Assembly: GCF_028389875.1 (NCBI RefSeq)
Contig: NC_084670.1
Coordinates: forward strand, 13,177,383-13,241,382
DNA length: 64,000 bases
Direction: 5' to 3'
Source of the DNA: Rhea pennata
Taxonomy: Eukaryota > Chordata > Aves > Rheiformes > Rheidae
The first letter of the stretch is position 1; the number at the start of each line of letters is the position of its first letter. The notes below the pieces were generated by a model. The model did not search any database. It was given only the letters and a program-made list of their open reading frames with translations, and was not told the DNA's origin. This document shows positions 1 through 12,600 of this stretch, piece after piece. Position numbers and translations under genes: made by a program.

Positions 1-13
1 ACAGAACACTCAC

Positions 14-638
14 CCTTCAGCATCTTGATGGCTGCGTTCATTTTCAGGCCATCCTTTTTGATCATAGCCCTGATGACCTGACCGAAGTTCCCTTCCCCAA
101 TCATATCTTCAAACTTGATGTCTTCCCACTCCAAGATAGGGTAGCTGAGGGGCTCAGGCTGTGGCTTGGGCCGGCGTGTCAAGGTCAGGGTCCCTGAGTT
201 GAACTGCAAGATGGTCTCTTCCCCCTGGAAAACAGGGGTGGGTGAGGTTAGAGGCACCAGGCACCCTCTGCCCTTGCGGCAGGCCCAGCAGGGCAGGAGT
301 CATGGGCAAGGATGGGCTCCGCACCCTCTCCGCATGGAAGTGAGGCCTGGCTGCATCCGGACTGGAGGCTACAGAGCGTGACCTGGATCGGGCTGGGACG
401 TGGGGAGCTGGGGACACGGTCCTGGTGGGGCAGGCGGCACTCACCGAACCAGACTGGTACGTAAAGGTGCGGCGCCGGTGGAAAAAATTCTTCTTGATGA
501 GGAAAAGTGCAAGGAGAGCAAAGAGGATGGTGAGGCAGGTGACGGACACAGAGCCGATGATGGCCAAGAGCAGCTGTTGGTCTACTCCTGACTGCTCGGT
601 GCTCTGGCTGCCCAGACTGGGTGGCGCACTCAGTGCTC
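14..638 (-). other. TIE1: TIE1 exons 14-15: membrane span, juxtamembrane segment, kinase N-lobe
   Basis: Exon 14 (445-638) encodes a Ser/Pro-rich stalk and a membrane helix starting near [13 protein letters not shown] (residues about 747-772). It ends in a basic [12 protein letters not shown] juxtamembrane segment. Exon 15 (14-224) starts GEETILQF and runs through [19 protein letters not shown] to AAIKMLK, that is the Gly-rich loop (832-837) and the beta-3 Lys (856). Its donor at 13/12 is a good GTGAGT. The [14 protein letters not shown] and [18 protein letters not shown] stretches are near-identical to mammalian TIE1 as I remember it, which settles TIE1 over TEK. Confidence 0.95.
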
Positions 639-3600
639 CTGCCAAAAGAAAGGATCAAGGATCTTGGCCCATGGCTTATCCCCACAGCTGAACTGGCCTG
701 GCAGATAGAGCTGCAGAGATAGGCCAAGCAGTTGCTGCCAAGCTGGGCTTCAGAAATCCCATAGCCCTGTCCCAGCACCCCAGGGTGCTGCTCCCAGGCA
801 GCCACATAGGCACCAACCACAGATGCACCCAGAGTGGCATGGATGTGAAGGTGTTACTGGCCAGGCTCCTGCTGCCAGACCCATTGGTTTCTGGAATTTT
901 GCCCAAGCTCTGCTTCCTCCCTGCTTTCTTCAAGCCATCAGCTCCTCCCTGGTACCAGCTCTGCACTGCTCCTTTAGCCCTTTGCACACTGCGTCACCCT
1001 CTGGCCAAGGCATAGTTACTCCATGGGTGCTGTGCTGTCACCATGTCCCCCTTGCCCTGCCCAGGGCTAGGTAGAACCGGATTTCTGAAGAGACCCACAA
1101 GTGTTTTAGGCGTGGGCTGTTGCTTCAGAGCAGCTCTTTGAGATTACCTTGAGTGCTCCGGTCTCCCTCTGCCAGCTTAGGCACTGAGCCCAAGCTCCAG
1201 AAGAGCCTCATTAGCTACCCTGTCTGTACAGAGGCAGGCAGCAGGCACGGTCGTGTCCGGGGGACCCAGATGGTGCTGGGATCACACAGGCGGGAGTGCC
1301 AGCCAAGCAGCTGGATTGGTGCAGGGAGGCCCAGAACTTGTCCAGGTGTGTGCCCTGCTGGGACACCTCACTCACCATCCCCCAGGGTCTTAGCTTTCAC
1401 AGGCTGGCTCCACTCTCCTGGCACGTGGGAGTTGGCCCGGACACGGAACTGGTAGTTCGTGCTGGCATTGAGGCCCCCGATGGTCTTGGTCGTCTCTGCG
1501 CCGCTGTCTGTGTCAATCCACTGGGGTTCACTGGTGCCCCCCACCTGCTGCAGCTCCACTATGTACTTGGTGATGCCCCCATTGGGGTACTCAGGGACCT
1601 GCCAGGAGAGCCTGACTGCAGTGTCAGACAGGGACTCTGCGGAGAGTGACCGTGGGGAGGAGGGGCCTGGGACAAGGAGAGGAGAGAGTGTCAGCCCCCA
1701 GCTCGGGAGCTGGGGGGCTCTGGGCTCCCGGCGCTTGGCAGACTGGGCAGTGAAGGGAAAGCCAGACCTCTCCACTCACTGCAGACAATAATGGCAACCA
1801 AAGACACATCAGCTTCAAAGGTACCTCCGGAGATCCCCTAGTCCATGTTTGTGTGAAGGCAGCAAGAGGCAGACAGGCCACCGCTGCTGTCGAGCTGCTC
1901 TCAGGAACCTCTGCAGGAGCTGAATTTATGGCAACCAGGTACCAGAGGCAATGCTCACCTCTCTCAGAGCGGGCAGAGCCACCAGCTCCTTCCTGAAGCA
2001 ACCGTGCTGTAAACTGAGAGGACTTCTTGTCCATCCCTTGGCTGCCATGCAGAGCAAAGATCATTGCCCCCTTTCTAACAACCCAGCATAGGCTGGATAA
2101 TTGCTTTCAAACCACCTTTCAGACTTACCTTCCCTGTGTCTACTCTTCAGGAAATATGAGGGCACCCATGTGAGTCATGCTACCTCCCCAGTATCTTGCC
2201 TCCAGCAGTGGCCAGAATGGGTTTGTGACTGTGCAACAGTGGGCCAAGACTGCACCCCCAAACACTTTCCCAGCCTCAGGGAAGCTAGATGTCTTTGCAT
2301 TTAATAGCTTTCATGAGATTTTTCTCTTTTCAGCCCTTCCTCACACAATGTTTTCTAAGCATCTTATAGTTCACACTGCCTCCTCTGAAAGTTCTCCAAT
2401 CTGTCCACATGCTTGTTAAACCACCTCCCCCACCCTGAATTACAAAAAGCTTTTACAGACACAGAGTACACAAAAAATTACATCTTTCAAGCCTTATATG
2501 CAACAGTCCTCCTAACACACACTAGAACAAGACGTGTTTTACTGAAGTCACAAGCCTTATATACTGCTTCCCCCTTATCTACCAGGCCAGTTACCCTGTC
2601 AAAAAGGGAAGTCAGACTGATTGGACATGATTTGTTCTTCCTCAGTCCACAATGACTGTGTTCCACCTCCTCGCTATCTCCCAGCTCCATGCAGGTTGAC
2701 TGTTTGTTGCACTGGAAAGAATGACTACAGATATCTTTCAGTACAAGCCCTAGTGATCATCCAGTGACCATCAGGCATCAGGGTTAAAAAAGCGAAAGGA
2801 AATACTTTTTTACACAATGTGTAATTATATCAAGGAACTTGTTGCTACAGGATGTTGTAAAGCCCAGAACTATAGATAGTTCAAACAGGGTTTGGACAAG
2901 GACATGGTGGACAGGTCTATTTGTGAGCAACACTCATGATAGCCTAAAGATAATGCAGAGCTTAAGATGTTTCCAAGCTCCTTGGTGCTGCAGGCTGCGA
3001 GGCATAGTGAGGAAATGAGGACTCCTTTTGCCGTGTACCTTTATCTGTCCCTAAGCAACACTTCATGCACTATCAAAGATGAGATACAGGAGCTGTTGAA
3101 TATTTTCAGGGCTTTCCCTTTCTTTGTGGGATATGAGGACAAGACTGCTCTGCTGAACCTCTCTGTGCTTTGGGATAAGTGTTACTGTGCCTTAAGCCCT
3201 ACCATCCCGGCCTGAGCTGGGGGATGTGCATGTCCCGCGGTGCTTACCTTTGCTGTTTATCATGACCTTGTAGAGGTCGGATGGGGGGCCCAGGCTCGTG
3301 CAGTGGTACACCAGCACCTCCAGGCTGTACTCTGTGTTGAACTCCAGATCCGCAATGCGGGCAGACAGCACAGATATGGATGTGATGTTTTTCTCACAGA
3401 CCAGCCTCCTTGCAGAGTCAAAAAGACGGACGATGAACCCGTGTGCTGGCTCGTGGTTATTTGGCAATTTCCAGTTGACATGAAGTGTATTTTTCTCCTC
3501 TATGGACCAACCTTCAATTACAGGCTTAACTGTGGGCTCTGTGAATAAAAACACAGCAAAAACTCATTGCCTGTAAGCCCCTGGTGCTTTGCAGGCCATG

Positions 3601-6600
3601 AAGGCTTTCAGTCCTTTGACACACTGCTTTCCCTGGCTATATGTAGCCCGTGCTCCCACCGGTGATGCAGGGAAGTTCAGATGAAGGTTACAGTTAGGTT
3701 TAGGGAAGTGGGATGCTTACCTATGCATTCAGTCACCATGACAGCTTCGGGCCCCTTGCTGCCCTCCCCACCATCCCCAGGCCGGGTCAGCTGCATCTTG
3801 ACGACATAGGCAGTCACTGGCCGGAGGTTCATGAGGGTGATGTTCTCGCTGTTGTCGACTGTTGGCCAAGAGGATGTGTCAAAGCAACACCTCCAACCCA
3901 CACTCTGCCCTGTCATGGGTGTCCTCCTCAGTATCACCCCTGACAGACCCAGGGGCTCCTTGTGAGCAGAACGGAGACCTCTGCCCATGACAGCAAGCTG
4001 GAACAACTGAGACCCCACACTGACTCTGCTGGGATCCCACACAAGTATGTAATGCTGCTGCAGGGCTTTAGGAGCCCAGGTGAGCATAGTCTGGTAGGGG
4101 ATCTCTGTGCAGGCAGCCCAGCGATAAGCCCAGCTGGCCTCCAAGCAGCATCAGTGCCTGCTGGCTCTACCTGCTATTTCAGGATAACCAGTTTCTGGGA
4201 GCAATCTGCAAAGATATGTAGGGCTTTTTCTGATCTACCTCGCCTAAAACAGCTGATACAAAAGGGATCCAGACATCAGCTTCTGCAGCACTCCCGGGCC
4301 CTGCAAGCTGGGACAGCCATTTCCTCCCACCTAGGCCCTCTCTGTGCCCCCTCAGCCCCTGGGACACATACCCACAATGGATGACCACACTGAGGTGTCG
4401 TCCTTGGGCTTGTAGAGCAGCTTGATGGAGACGATGGGTCCATCACCAGAGAAGCAATCCACGGGTGACACCACGAGTTGCCGGCTCTGCTTGGCCAGCA
4501 GCCGGGGTGGGGTCAGGGGTGTGGGTGGCACTGGGGGCAAAGGAGGGAACACAGACAGTGGGACCGGGAGCAAAGAGGTGCAGAGCATGGGACTATCCAC
4601 TATGTCTTGGCTCCCTCCAGCTTTGTCAGGGAAAGGGAAACCCTTGAAGTCTTTTAGCAGCACCCAAACCTGTCTGCTGGCACCATGATACATGATGCTG
4701 CCACTGCCCACCAGTGTCCAGCCCAAAGGTAAGGCAGCTGGAGCCTTTCCCCTGGCTGCATGCAGATTGGCATGCCTCACCATGCCATCAGCCACCCCCC
4801 AGCCATGTCGTCCCACTCAGGCTGCTGGCCGTCCCTCACCTCTGATGTTGACTTTGACTTTCCGGCTGTCTTGCCCGCCAGTTGTGGAGACTCTGCACTC
4901 CCAGAGCCCTGCATCAGCCTTCGTCAAGCTCAGCACCTGGAACTCGCATGTGATCTGCCCTGGCTCAATGATGGCTTTGATCAGCTGCGGGCACAGAGGA
5001 TGCTGTTAGCCCACAGCATGCCCAGTGAGAGCTTGTGCCCTGCTCTCCATGCCAATGCTGCAGATTTTAACTCATCAGGCCTGAGAGCAGCCAAGATCAG
5101 AAGGAAGAAGGGTGCTTTTAGGGGAGGCTGCAATGTGGGATGAGGCCCATTGCCCATGATTTCTGGCGGGGTGAAGAGGCCAGCTTGCTGGGTGAGTGTG
5201 GGGGTAACAGGGCAGGGTAGGGGCAGTTTGAAGCGTGCCCATTGAGCAGATGGTACCTTGAGCATGGTGCCATCAGCCTTGCGCATCTCCACGCTGTCAC
5301 TGGCAGGCAGTGGGTTCCCAGTAGCCACGCAGCTGATTACAGGCTCTGAGCCTAGGTTGAACTCCAGCTCTGAGGCCAGTCTGATGATCTGGGGGAACCG
5401 GTCTGGCATAGAGAAAACAGCATTAGAGCAGACTCTGCCCCTTCCCAGGTATATGAGAGGCTCAGATCTTTCCCAAAGAGCTAGTCCCATGCGTCAGACA
5501 TGGCCACAGATCCAGGTGCCCTGGAGCCCACAGCCCTCGTGCCCTGGGGTCCAGGCTGGGTGCTGAGGTCTAACTGCAGCAGTGCAGGGCCCAGATCGCC
5601 AGCCATGTTTCAGGCTGAGCAATGCAGGAACGCAGCTAATTTGGAAGGGCCAGACCAGATTATAGCACTGTTGTTTCCATGGGGCTGGGTAGTATTTCTG
5701 CAGGTATGCCTAGGGTGATGTTGGTTACTGATTTGGCTGTCAAGTTTAGCAGCCAGCTGCCCACAGGGTTAACAGCAAGGAAGGAGCTGGAGCTCCATCC
5801 TGAGAGCAAGGGACAGGCACCCGCTGTAGCTCTTGTGCCAGGCTAGGCCTGCAGCAACCTCACCTGACTTCTCACAGTACCGTCCGTGCCAACCTGACGG
5901 GCACAAGCAGCCACTGAAGCGGTTACAGCTGCCTCCGTTTCGGCAGGCACACGCCAGGGCACAGTCTGGGCCATAGTATCCTGGAGGACAGGCTGAGGGA
6001 AGAGGAGAACTCGCAGTTAGCCCCCCAGCAGCAGTGCAGGGTCACAGCTGGTGCAGAGCAGGACCTGCTGTCCAGCCTGCCAGGAGACAGAAACCACGGG
6101 CTGTTGGTAATGCACCAGGACTGCTGAGCCAGGAGAGCCTGGTGGTTGGCAGGCAATGGGGAGAGCAGCTACAGAGCGAGTGACATGGTCTCTCCTGTAA
6201 CCAGAGAGAAACTTTGTCTCCAGAGCTGTCAGTTGGGTGCTATAGGCAGCACCCAGGGCAAGAAAGAGGGGTGAGTATGGGACATAGGTGTCTGTCCTGC
6301 ATGATGGGGACCGCTCTTCAGCTCAGTTGCAGGGCAGAGTGAGACATAGGGTAGGGAGAGATCTGGCAAGCGGTGATAAAACTAGCTTGATGTAACAGTG
6401 GGCAAGAGTGTGAGCAATTTGTATGGGTGCTGCTGTTGCTGGAGAACAGAGCCAGGTCCTGGGGGAAGCCCTGCTCTTCTGCAGACAGAAAGGGTGAGCT
6501 TATCTTGTGCTGGACCAGCCAGTTGGATGGCTGTCTCCATCGGGCAGGAGTCGGCAGCTGGATAGCCTATGTTCCAGTACCTTGGTTGCAGCGGGAGCCA

Positions 6601-9600
6601 CTCCACCCAGAAGCACAGGAGCAGCCGTAGGGGTCTGGAAGGCAGAAGCTGAGCCCCCTGCAGCCCTGGGCTCTCTGGCATGTCTCCTGGCAGTTACGGC
6701 CAAACTGGCCTTCCTGACAAGCTGAAAAACAAGAATGTTTTTTGCCATCACCAGCTCTTTGCTGGGCTTCCTTCCCAAATATACTCATCCTCCTCCTTGG
6801 CCCTGCTTGTGCAGGGATATGCCACCAGCTCAGCATCTCAGGGCTCCACAAAATGGTCCCAAGCCTGCAAGTGGCCCCCACACAAACTCATTGCCCCTGT
6901 GTAGTCTTGTCATGCAGAGAAGGGGGATGGCCCCCTTCCTGCTCCAGAAACAGGGGCATCAGGGCTGAGGAGGTGTGTGGAGTTTCTAGCCTGAATGCAG
7001 GGGCTTGGCAGAGGACCCCACATATGCGCTGGGCACTGCTTCTACTGCTGGGCCCCTGTGGAGAGGAGGCAGCTGGACACCCTACCTCTCTCACAGCGAG
7101 TGCCCATGAAACCGGGAGGGCAGATGCATTCGCCGACATGGTCATGGCAGACACCTCCATTCAGACAGTCAGGACAGTCCTTCTCGCAGGAGGGTCCCCA
7201 TTTCTTTGCGGCACATGCTGCAGAGAGAGCAGGGATGTCAAACCCACTGACCCCCAGTTTGCTGCCCCTAACTCCTCAGCTTCTCTGTTACTCCGGTCAG
7301 GTCCACAGGCTCCTCCATCGCCCATACCTGCACCTACTTCTGCTGCCAAGACCCAGGAGCATGCCAAGACCTGCAGCCCAGTGCTTCCTGTTCTCCTCCG
7401 GGGAGCAGCAGCCCACTACACCCCATCACAGCCCTGGCCCGAGGGGCAGTGGAGAAGCATGGCTATCCCTCACCACCTCCAACCCCTCTCACCTCTGACG
7501 ATCAGTCTGTAGAAGGCGCTCCACAGCGGGCTGTCCCCCATAAACGTGGCGCTGTAGACACCGTTCTCGCTCACACTTACATTGGGGAGCGTCAGCGTGA
7601 AGAGATTGCCCCGCACCTCACCCCGGTCTGTGGTCTGGTAGTAGGTACCTGCAAGGAGGCAGAGGGGCTGTGGTGGCCGCTGCAGCATGGGAGCAAGCCT
7701 TAGGGCTGGCCCTGTGGCCAGTGTGGCCCACATTGCTGCAGCCCACCATCTCCCCAGGGGGGGTCCCCAAGTCACTTGCCGTTTCTTTTCCACATAACGT
7801 CCGTCTCCTTCTTCTTGAGGACCCTGGCGGAGAAGGTGGCTGGCTCAGCAATGTTCACTGACTGCGTGGCCTTCACAGGGAATAGGTGGGCTACAAGAAG
7901 GGAGAGCATGCTGAGGGGTGGGGTGGTCAAACACACAGCCAAGGGCAGCACTAGCCCCCTCTACACCAGCCGACCAGACACCCAGCTTGATGCCACGTGG
8001 CACCCGCCACACGGGCACCTGCAGCCTTGCTCAGGCTGGGGGCACCCGGTGCTCTCACACAGCACTGTGGCTCATCACCTCAACAAGCCCCATGACATGC
8101 GAGTGCCTGGTTAACGTGGCAGCCGCCTAACCAAACACCCATTAACTGCTGTCCATGGCAGGTATTTATCATGCCAAGAAACATCATGAGAAAAGATTCC
8201 CAGCACTACAAGTTTTGGAATGATAAACAGCTTTCTCTGCAACACGTGGATTTGCCCTCTCTTCACTGAGGGTGGAAGCAGAGGGCAGGCGACGTTTCTC
8301 AGCAGATCATCACCCCAGGCTGCGTCTACGGAGCCGGTGAAGGCAGCAGTGCAGGCAGACAACGGCCATGAGCAGAGGACCTGCGCACTACCTTATCGGC
8401 CAGTGGCTGCCCCTGCCTCTACTGGAGCATTCAGCCACAGCACTGCCATAGCTGTCGTTTCCGAATTTCCCAGGCATTCAGGTATGCAGCAGCAATGAGC
8501 TCTCATAGCTGTACAGTGAGTCAGCCAGAGCCCTGCTTTGAGCATAAATCAGGCTATAAATATATCAAGGAGAGAGGAACCAGGCCCTGGGTGTGCCAGG
8601 ACAGACACAAAAAAGGGCACGTTTGGGTTCTGGCAATCGCAGCCTCCCAATGCACCAGATTGCACACGTCGAAACCGGCCATGCTGAGTCAGACCAAAGG
8701 CATATCCAGTTCCACGTGGTGTCTCCAGCACTGGCCGGCAGCGAGGAGCAAATGGGGCACACAGCAGAGGCCTGTGGAAAAGCCTAACAGGTTGAGTGTG
8801 TCCCAGTAATTCCCCAGAAGAGCCTCCCAGGCTTCAGCAATTTTCACTTGGAAACTTCCTGAGTCAGGTATTAACTTTCTATTTAATATGCCCCAGCTGA
8901 GGTTTTTCTTCCATTGATGTTGCAGTTCCACTTAAAATGCATACAAATTTAGCCTGTCCTACCTGCAGCTTGGCATTCCTGAGGTTAAATACCAGCTGCA
9001 TGAGGAGCCACCTCCTCTCCTTCCTTTTGCAGCTGGCAATTACTGCTTTCATTTATTGGTAGTGGGAGAGAATAAGTGATTGCTTGGCATCCACTTCCAG
9101 ACACTCAGGATCTCATAGATTTCTGTCATATCCCTCTACAGCCATCTCTTTCCCAACTTGAGTTGCTTCTGTCTGCCTAATAGAACCTCATTCTGATGCT
9201 GTCCCACATCTTTCGTCATCACTCTGAACCTTTCTTAGCTCTTACACAGCCTTTCTGAGAGTCAGGATTTTCTGCTGAGGCATTCACCTCAACCTACAGA
9301 AACTGCTATTGCAGCCCTGGGGTCTGACCCGTGAGAGTGAGAGCCCAGCACCTTCCAGGTGAAGCAGGGGGTTCCCAAGCACATTGCTTTCCGTTTACCT
9401 CCCCCGAGTTTCATCTGCCACTTTATCACCTGCCACTCGCTTTCTGCAGTTCTTCACAGAATTCACCCCTCCTCTTTCTCTCCCTAATTACCTTAGTAAC
9501 ATCAGAAAGCATGGTCACTTTTTCAGTCATTTATGAATGCATTCAGTAGCACAGATCCCTGCAGAGACAGTGTGCGACTCTAGTGATGTCTTCTCTGCGT

Positions 9601-12600
9601 GGCAAAAACTGCAAATTAACTTCTATTATTGTTTCCTTTATTTTAGTCAGTTACTAATCCATGTAAAGACCTCCCCTGTCACCCTGTGGTTGCTTAATTT
9701 CTTTCAAAGAGCCTTTCAAAGGAAATTTTCTTAATGTTTTCTGGGAACATGAGCATGCAGCATCAACCAGATCTCCCACATTATCCTCACTACTGATTCT
9801 TTCAAAGAAATCCAGCCACAGGGCATTACCTGCCTTTACAAAGCATCTGATGGTTCTTTCTCAGGGTGTCAGGTGCCTACTAATTCTGCTCTGTATTACA
9901 GTTTCTACTGGTTGTCTGGCTGAGATTTATGTTTACAGGTCTGTAATTCTCTACCTTTTAAAACCTTTTTAAAAAAGCTGGCATCATGCTAGCAACTTTG
10001 CAGTCATGTCCTCTTCTATCAACACTTTGAGATAAGCTTTCTGACAAGCTCCCCTATAAAGTTAGGTTTTATTGTGGGAAATCTCCCACATTTCTCTATG
10101 TTGTACATAGATGCAAATAATAATAATAATAACAATTTCATTTTTCTACAGTGGCCTGTCTGAGAGATTTTCCATCCCTGAGATTTTGAAAAATAATGTA
10201 TTATCAATTTTAACCCTTTCCTAAATTGCCCCTTACATTCTTTTTGGTCTGTTTTGCATTAAACCTTCCTAAAGTTTAGGATCCTTCCTATTTTCTCTCT
10301 TCTTTTTCTTCTTTTTTTTTTTTTTTTTTTTTATTTTTATTTGCACACAACCTTTTGGAAATACCAGCTTGCTTCTAGCAATTTTCCCTACCAGCTGCTT
10401 AGTGATTCACATGTACCTTTGTGCTTTCTTAGCCTTTTTATGAGAGGTGACATGCACTTGAACCTCCAAGATGGGTTCTTTACATGGCCCTTATTCCTTC
10501 TGCAAACACCTAACTTTTTTAGTTACCTTTTCCTTTGAACAGTCTTCCTCATTTTTAGTTACTTCTCCTTCTCTAAATTAAACAGACCAATGGCAGCTTT
10601 TTTGGCTCTTGTTACTCCTGCAGGGGTTTTGAACCCAGGCACATAAGAGAGGGTATCAGCATGCAGCTCGTGGGTCGCAGAATTATGAACCAGGTCCCTT
10701 GGGTGATCCAGGGGCCAGCGCAGAGCAGCTCCATCTCTGCAGTCCCAAAGTTCTCGTCTCCCTCCGTGACTTTCATTTGGGACGTACAGGGGCATGAAGC
10801 CCCCATCATGCTCCTAGCCCCCGTCATGCTCCTGGCCCCCTGGACCCTTGTGGCCAACGGATGGCTCTACCACAGTACTCTGCCTGTGTTGTCCTGCCAA
10901 GACAGGGAAATCCTGCAGAAAGGCATCCTCTGTCACTCACTGATACGATTAGTTTCTAAACCCGATTTGACTTCAGTCCCTCTTTAACATACAGTACTGT
11001 TCTTTGAACTTCACAGTGGACTCAGTCTTTCCTATATGCTTTTGTGTCTGGTGTATCCCCCTGACTCTGTTTGTCCTCTGCTGGCGCCTCTTTGGCGCTC
11101 TGTTTGTCCAGACTAGTCGTCTCTGTTTCCGATATGACTGCTGCCATTTTCAGGTCAAACTTCTGGCCAAGGACACAGTTCCAGTCACTGCTCTTTGGAG
11201 GCTACTTGGACCCCAGAGGCCTGTTCCTTATCGCAATCTTTGTTCCACAGCTTGGAGATATTAGAGGTGCTCAAAACATTATAGTAAAACTATGTTTTAC
11301 CATAGGAAGGGAATGTGTAGTCCCCCCACATCATTTTCAGCAAAAGGTGGACTGTTTCAACGGAGACTTTCTAAAAAGGATTCAGAAAGCATCCTAAGGC
11401 AATTACCTAATACAGAAAATTTCAGTCCTCACAGTCAAAGTTTTGCAGTCTCTAGCACCTGAAAAGGGGAGGTTACAGGAGTAGTGTTGGACAATGTTCA
11501 ACCTGGACATTACCCCTCCTGTAGCCTAGCCCAGGGCTGCCCTTTAGGCTTACAAGGCATGAAATAGGAGATGAAGCATGAAGGCAAGAGCCCAGCACTC
11601 ACCATTACCCTTAACTGCCTGCAAGGCCTCGGCAGTACCTCTTGCCATTGCAGGAGGCCACAGAGTCCCACGGCTGCAAGGAGCCTGGCAGCCCTGAGCT
11701 TGCCAAAGCACATGTTCTGGATCTGGAGGGCATACCCTTACTCCCGAGGAGACTGAAAGGGGGATGTATCTCCGCACAAGAAACTGCTTTGTCCACCCTC
11801 ATGCTCTCTGGGAGCCCCAGTACAGCTTGTTCCTTATACCCACTTCAAAGAACCAGTTACGATCACAAATATGCAGGTGAGAGTCCTCACAGTGGCTTTT
11901 CTTCCCTGTGACCATGCAGGCTCCTTGGTAGCTGCTACTGTGACATTCCTGTTCACAGGCATGGTGCTGGGCAGAGTCAGCCCCTTTGTGGTCCTCCCGG
12001 CACGAGGCTGGACGTGCTACTCTGTGATGGGCTAATCTCCTCCTGGTTAATGATTTCCAAACCTTGCTACCAGAGACACTCTCCTCCAGAGCCATCTGGC
12101 TTCCTGTTACTTGGACCTTGGCCTGATCTTGGGCATAATTCCCATCTCACCAGCTAGCTGCCTACAATATGACTGTTGCCCTTCCCTGCAAACCTCCTTG
12201 AGGCAGATGCCCCACAACTTTGCTGCAAGACATGAAACACTGCTGGAGTTCAGCCATATTCCTCAATGGAAAATCACAGTCATCTCATATCTTTGGGAGA
12301 AAAATGCATACTGCTCATGCCTGGCACTTGAGTGAGACTTGAGCGATACAAGCCCCACTAGTTGTCAATCACATCCCCCATGTCCTGCTTAAGTGCTGTG
12401 GCAAGGTGATGATTACTCACTGAGCAAAGGACTGTTGGCCTTCTAGAGCCAGCAGACTCCAAATCTGGCTTCGAAGAGTGAGTCATCACTCCCCCCCCAC
12501 CCCAGCACCTCCCTCAGTTGCACGAGGACTGCAAAGTTCAGAGGCGAGGAGGAAGAAGCCTGTAACTGCTCAAAAGCGGTCTCTAGCTTGCATGTGAAGG

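Larger units (their letters stand above)
1376..4530 (-). other. TIE1: TIE1 exons 10-13: three fibronectin type III domains
   Basis: FN3-1 is split over 4372-4530 and 3721-3858 (99 codons together). FN3-2 is one exon, 3248-3538 (97 codons). FN3-3 is one exon, 1376-1666 (97 codons). Landmarks are [13 protein letters not shown] and [15 protein letters not shown] in FN3-1, [13 protein letters not shown] in FN3-2, and [11 protein letters not shown] with [14 protein letters not shown] in FN3-3. All units are bounded by phase-1 introns, typical of shuffled extracellular modules. The 1.58-kb intron between FN3-2 and FN3-3 holds CR1 relics. Confidence 0.93.

Noticed and set aside
6742-7512. 256-codon plus-strand ORF across the TIE1 EGF exons
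   Set aside because: It is the antisense shadow of conserved TIE1 exons 4-6 and has low-complexity Pro/Ser/Leu composition.
12486-12503. C8-rich stretch near TIE1 exon 2 as a regulatory element
   Set aside because: It is a short cytosine run in intron 2 with no supporting motif.
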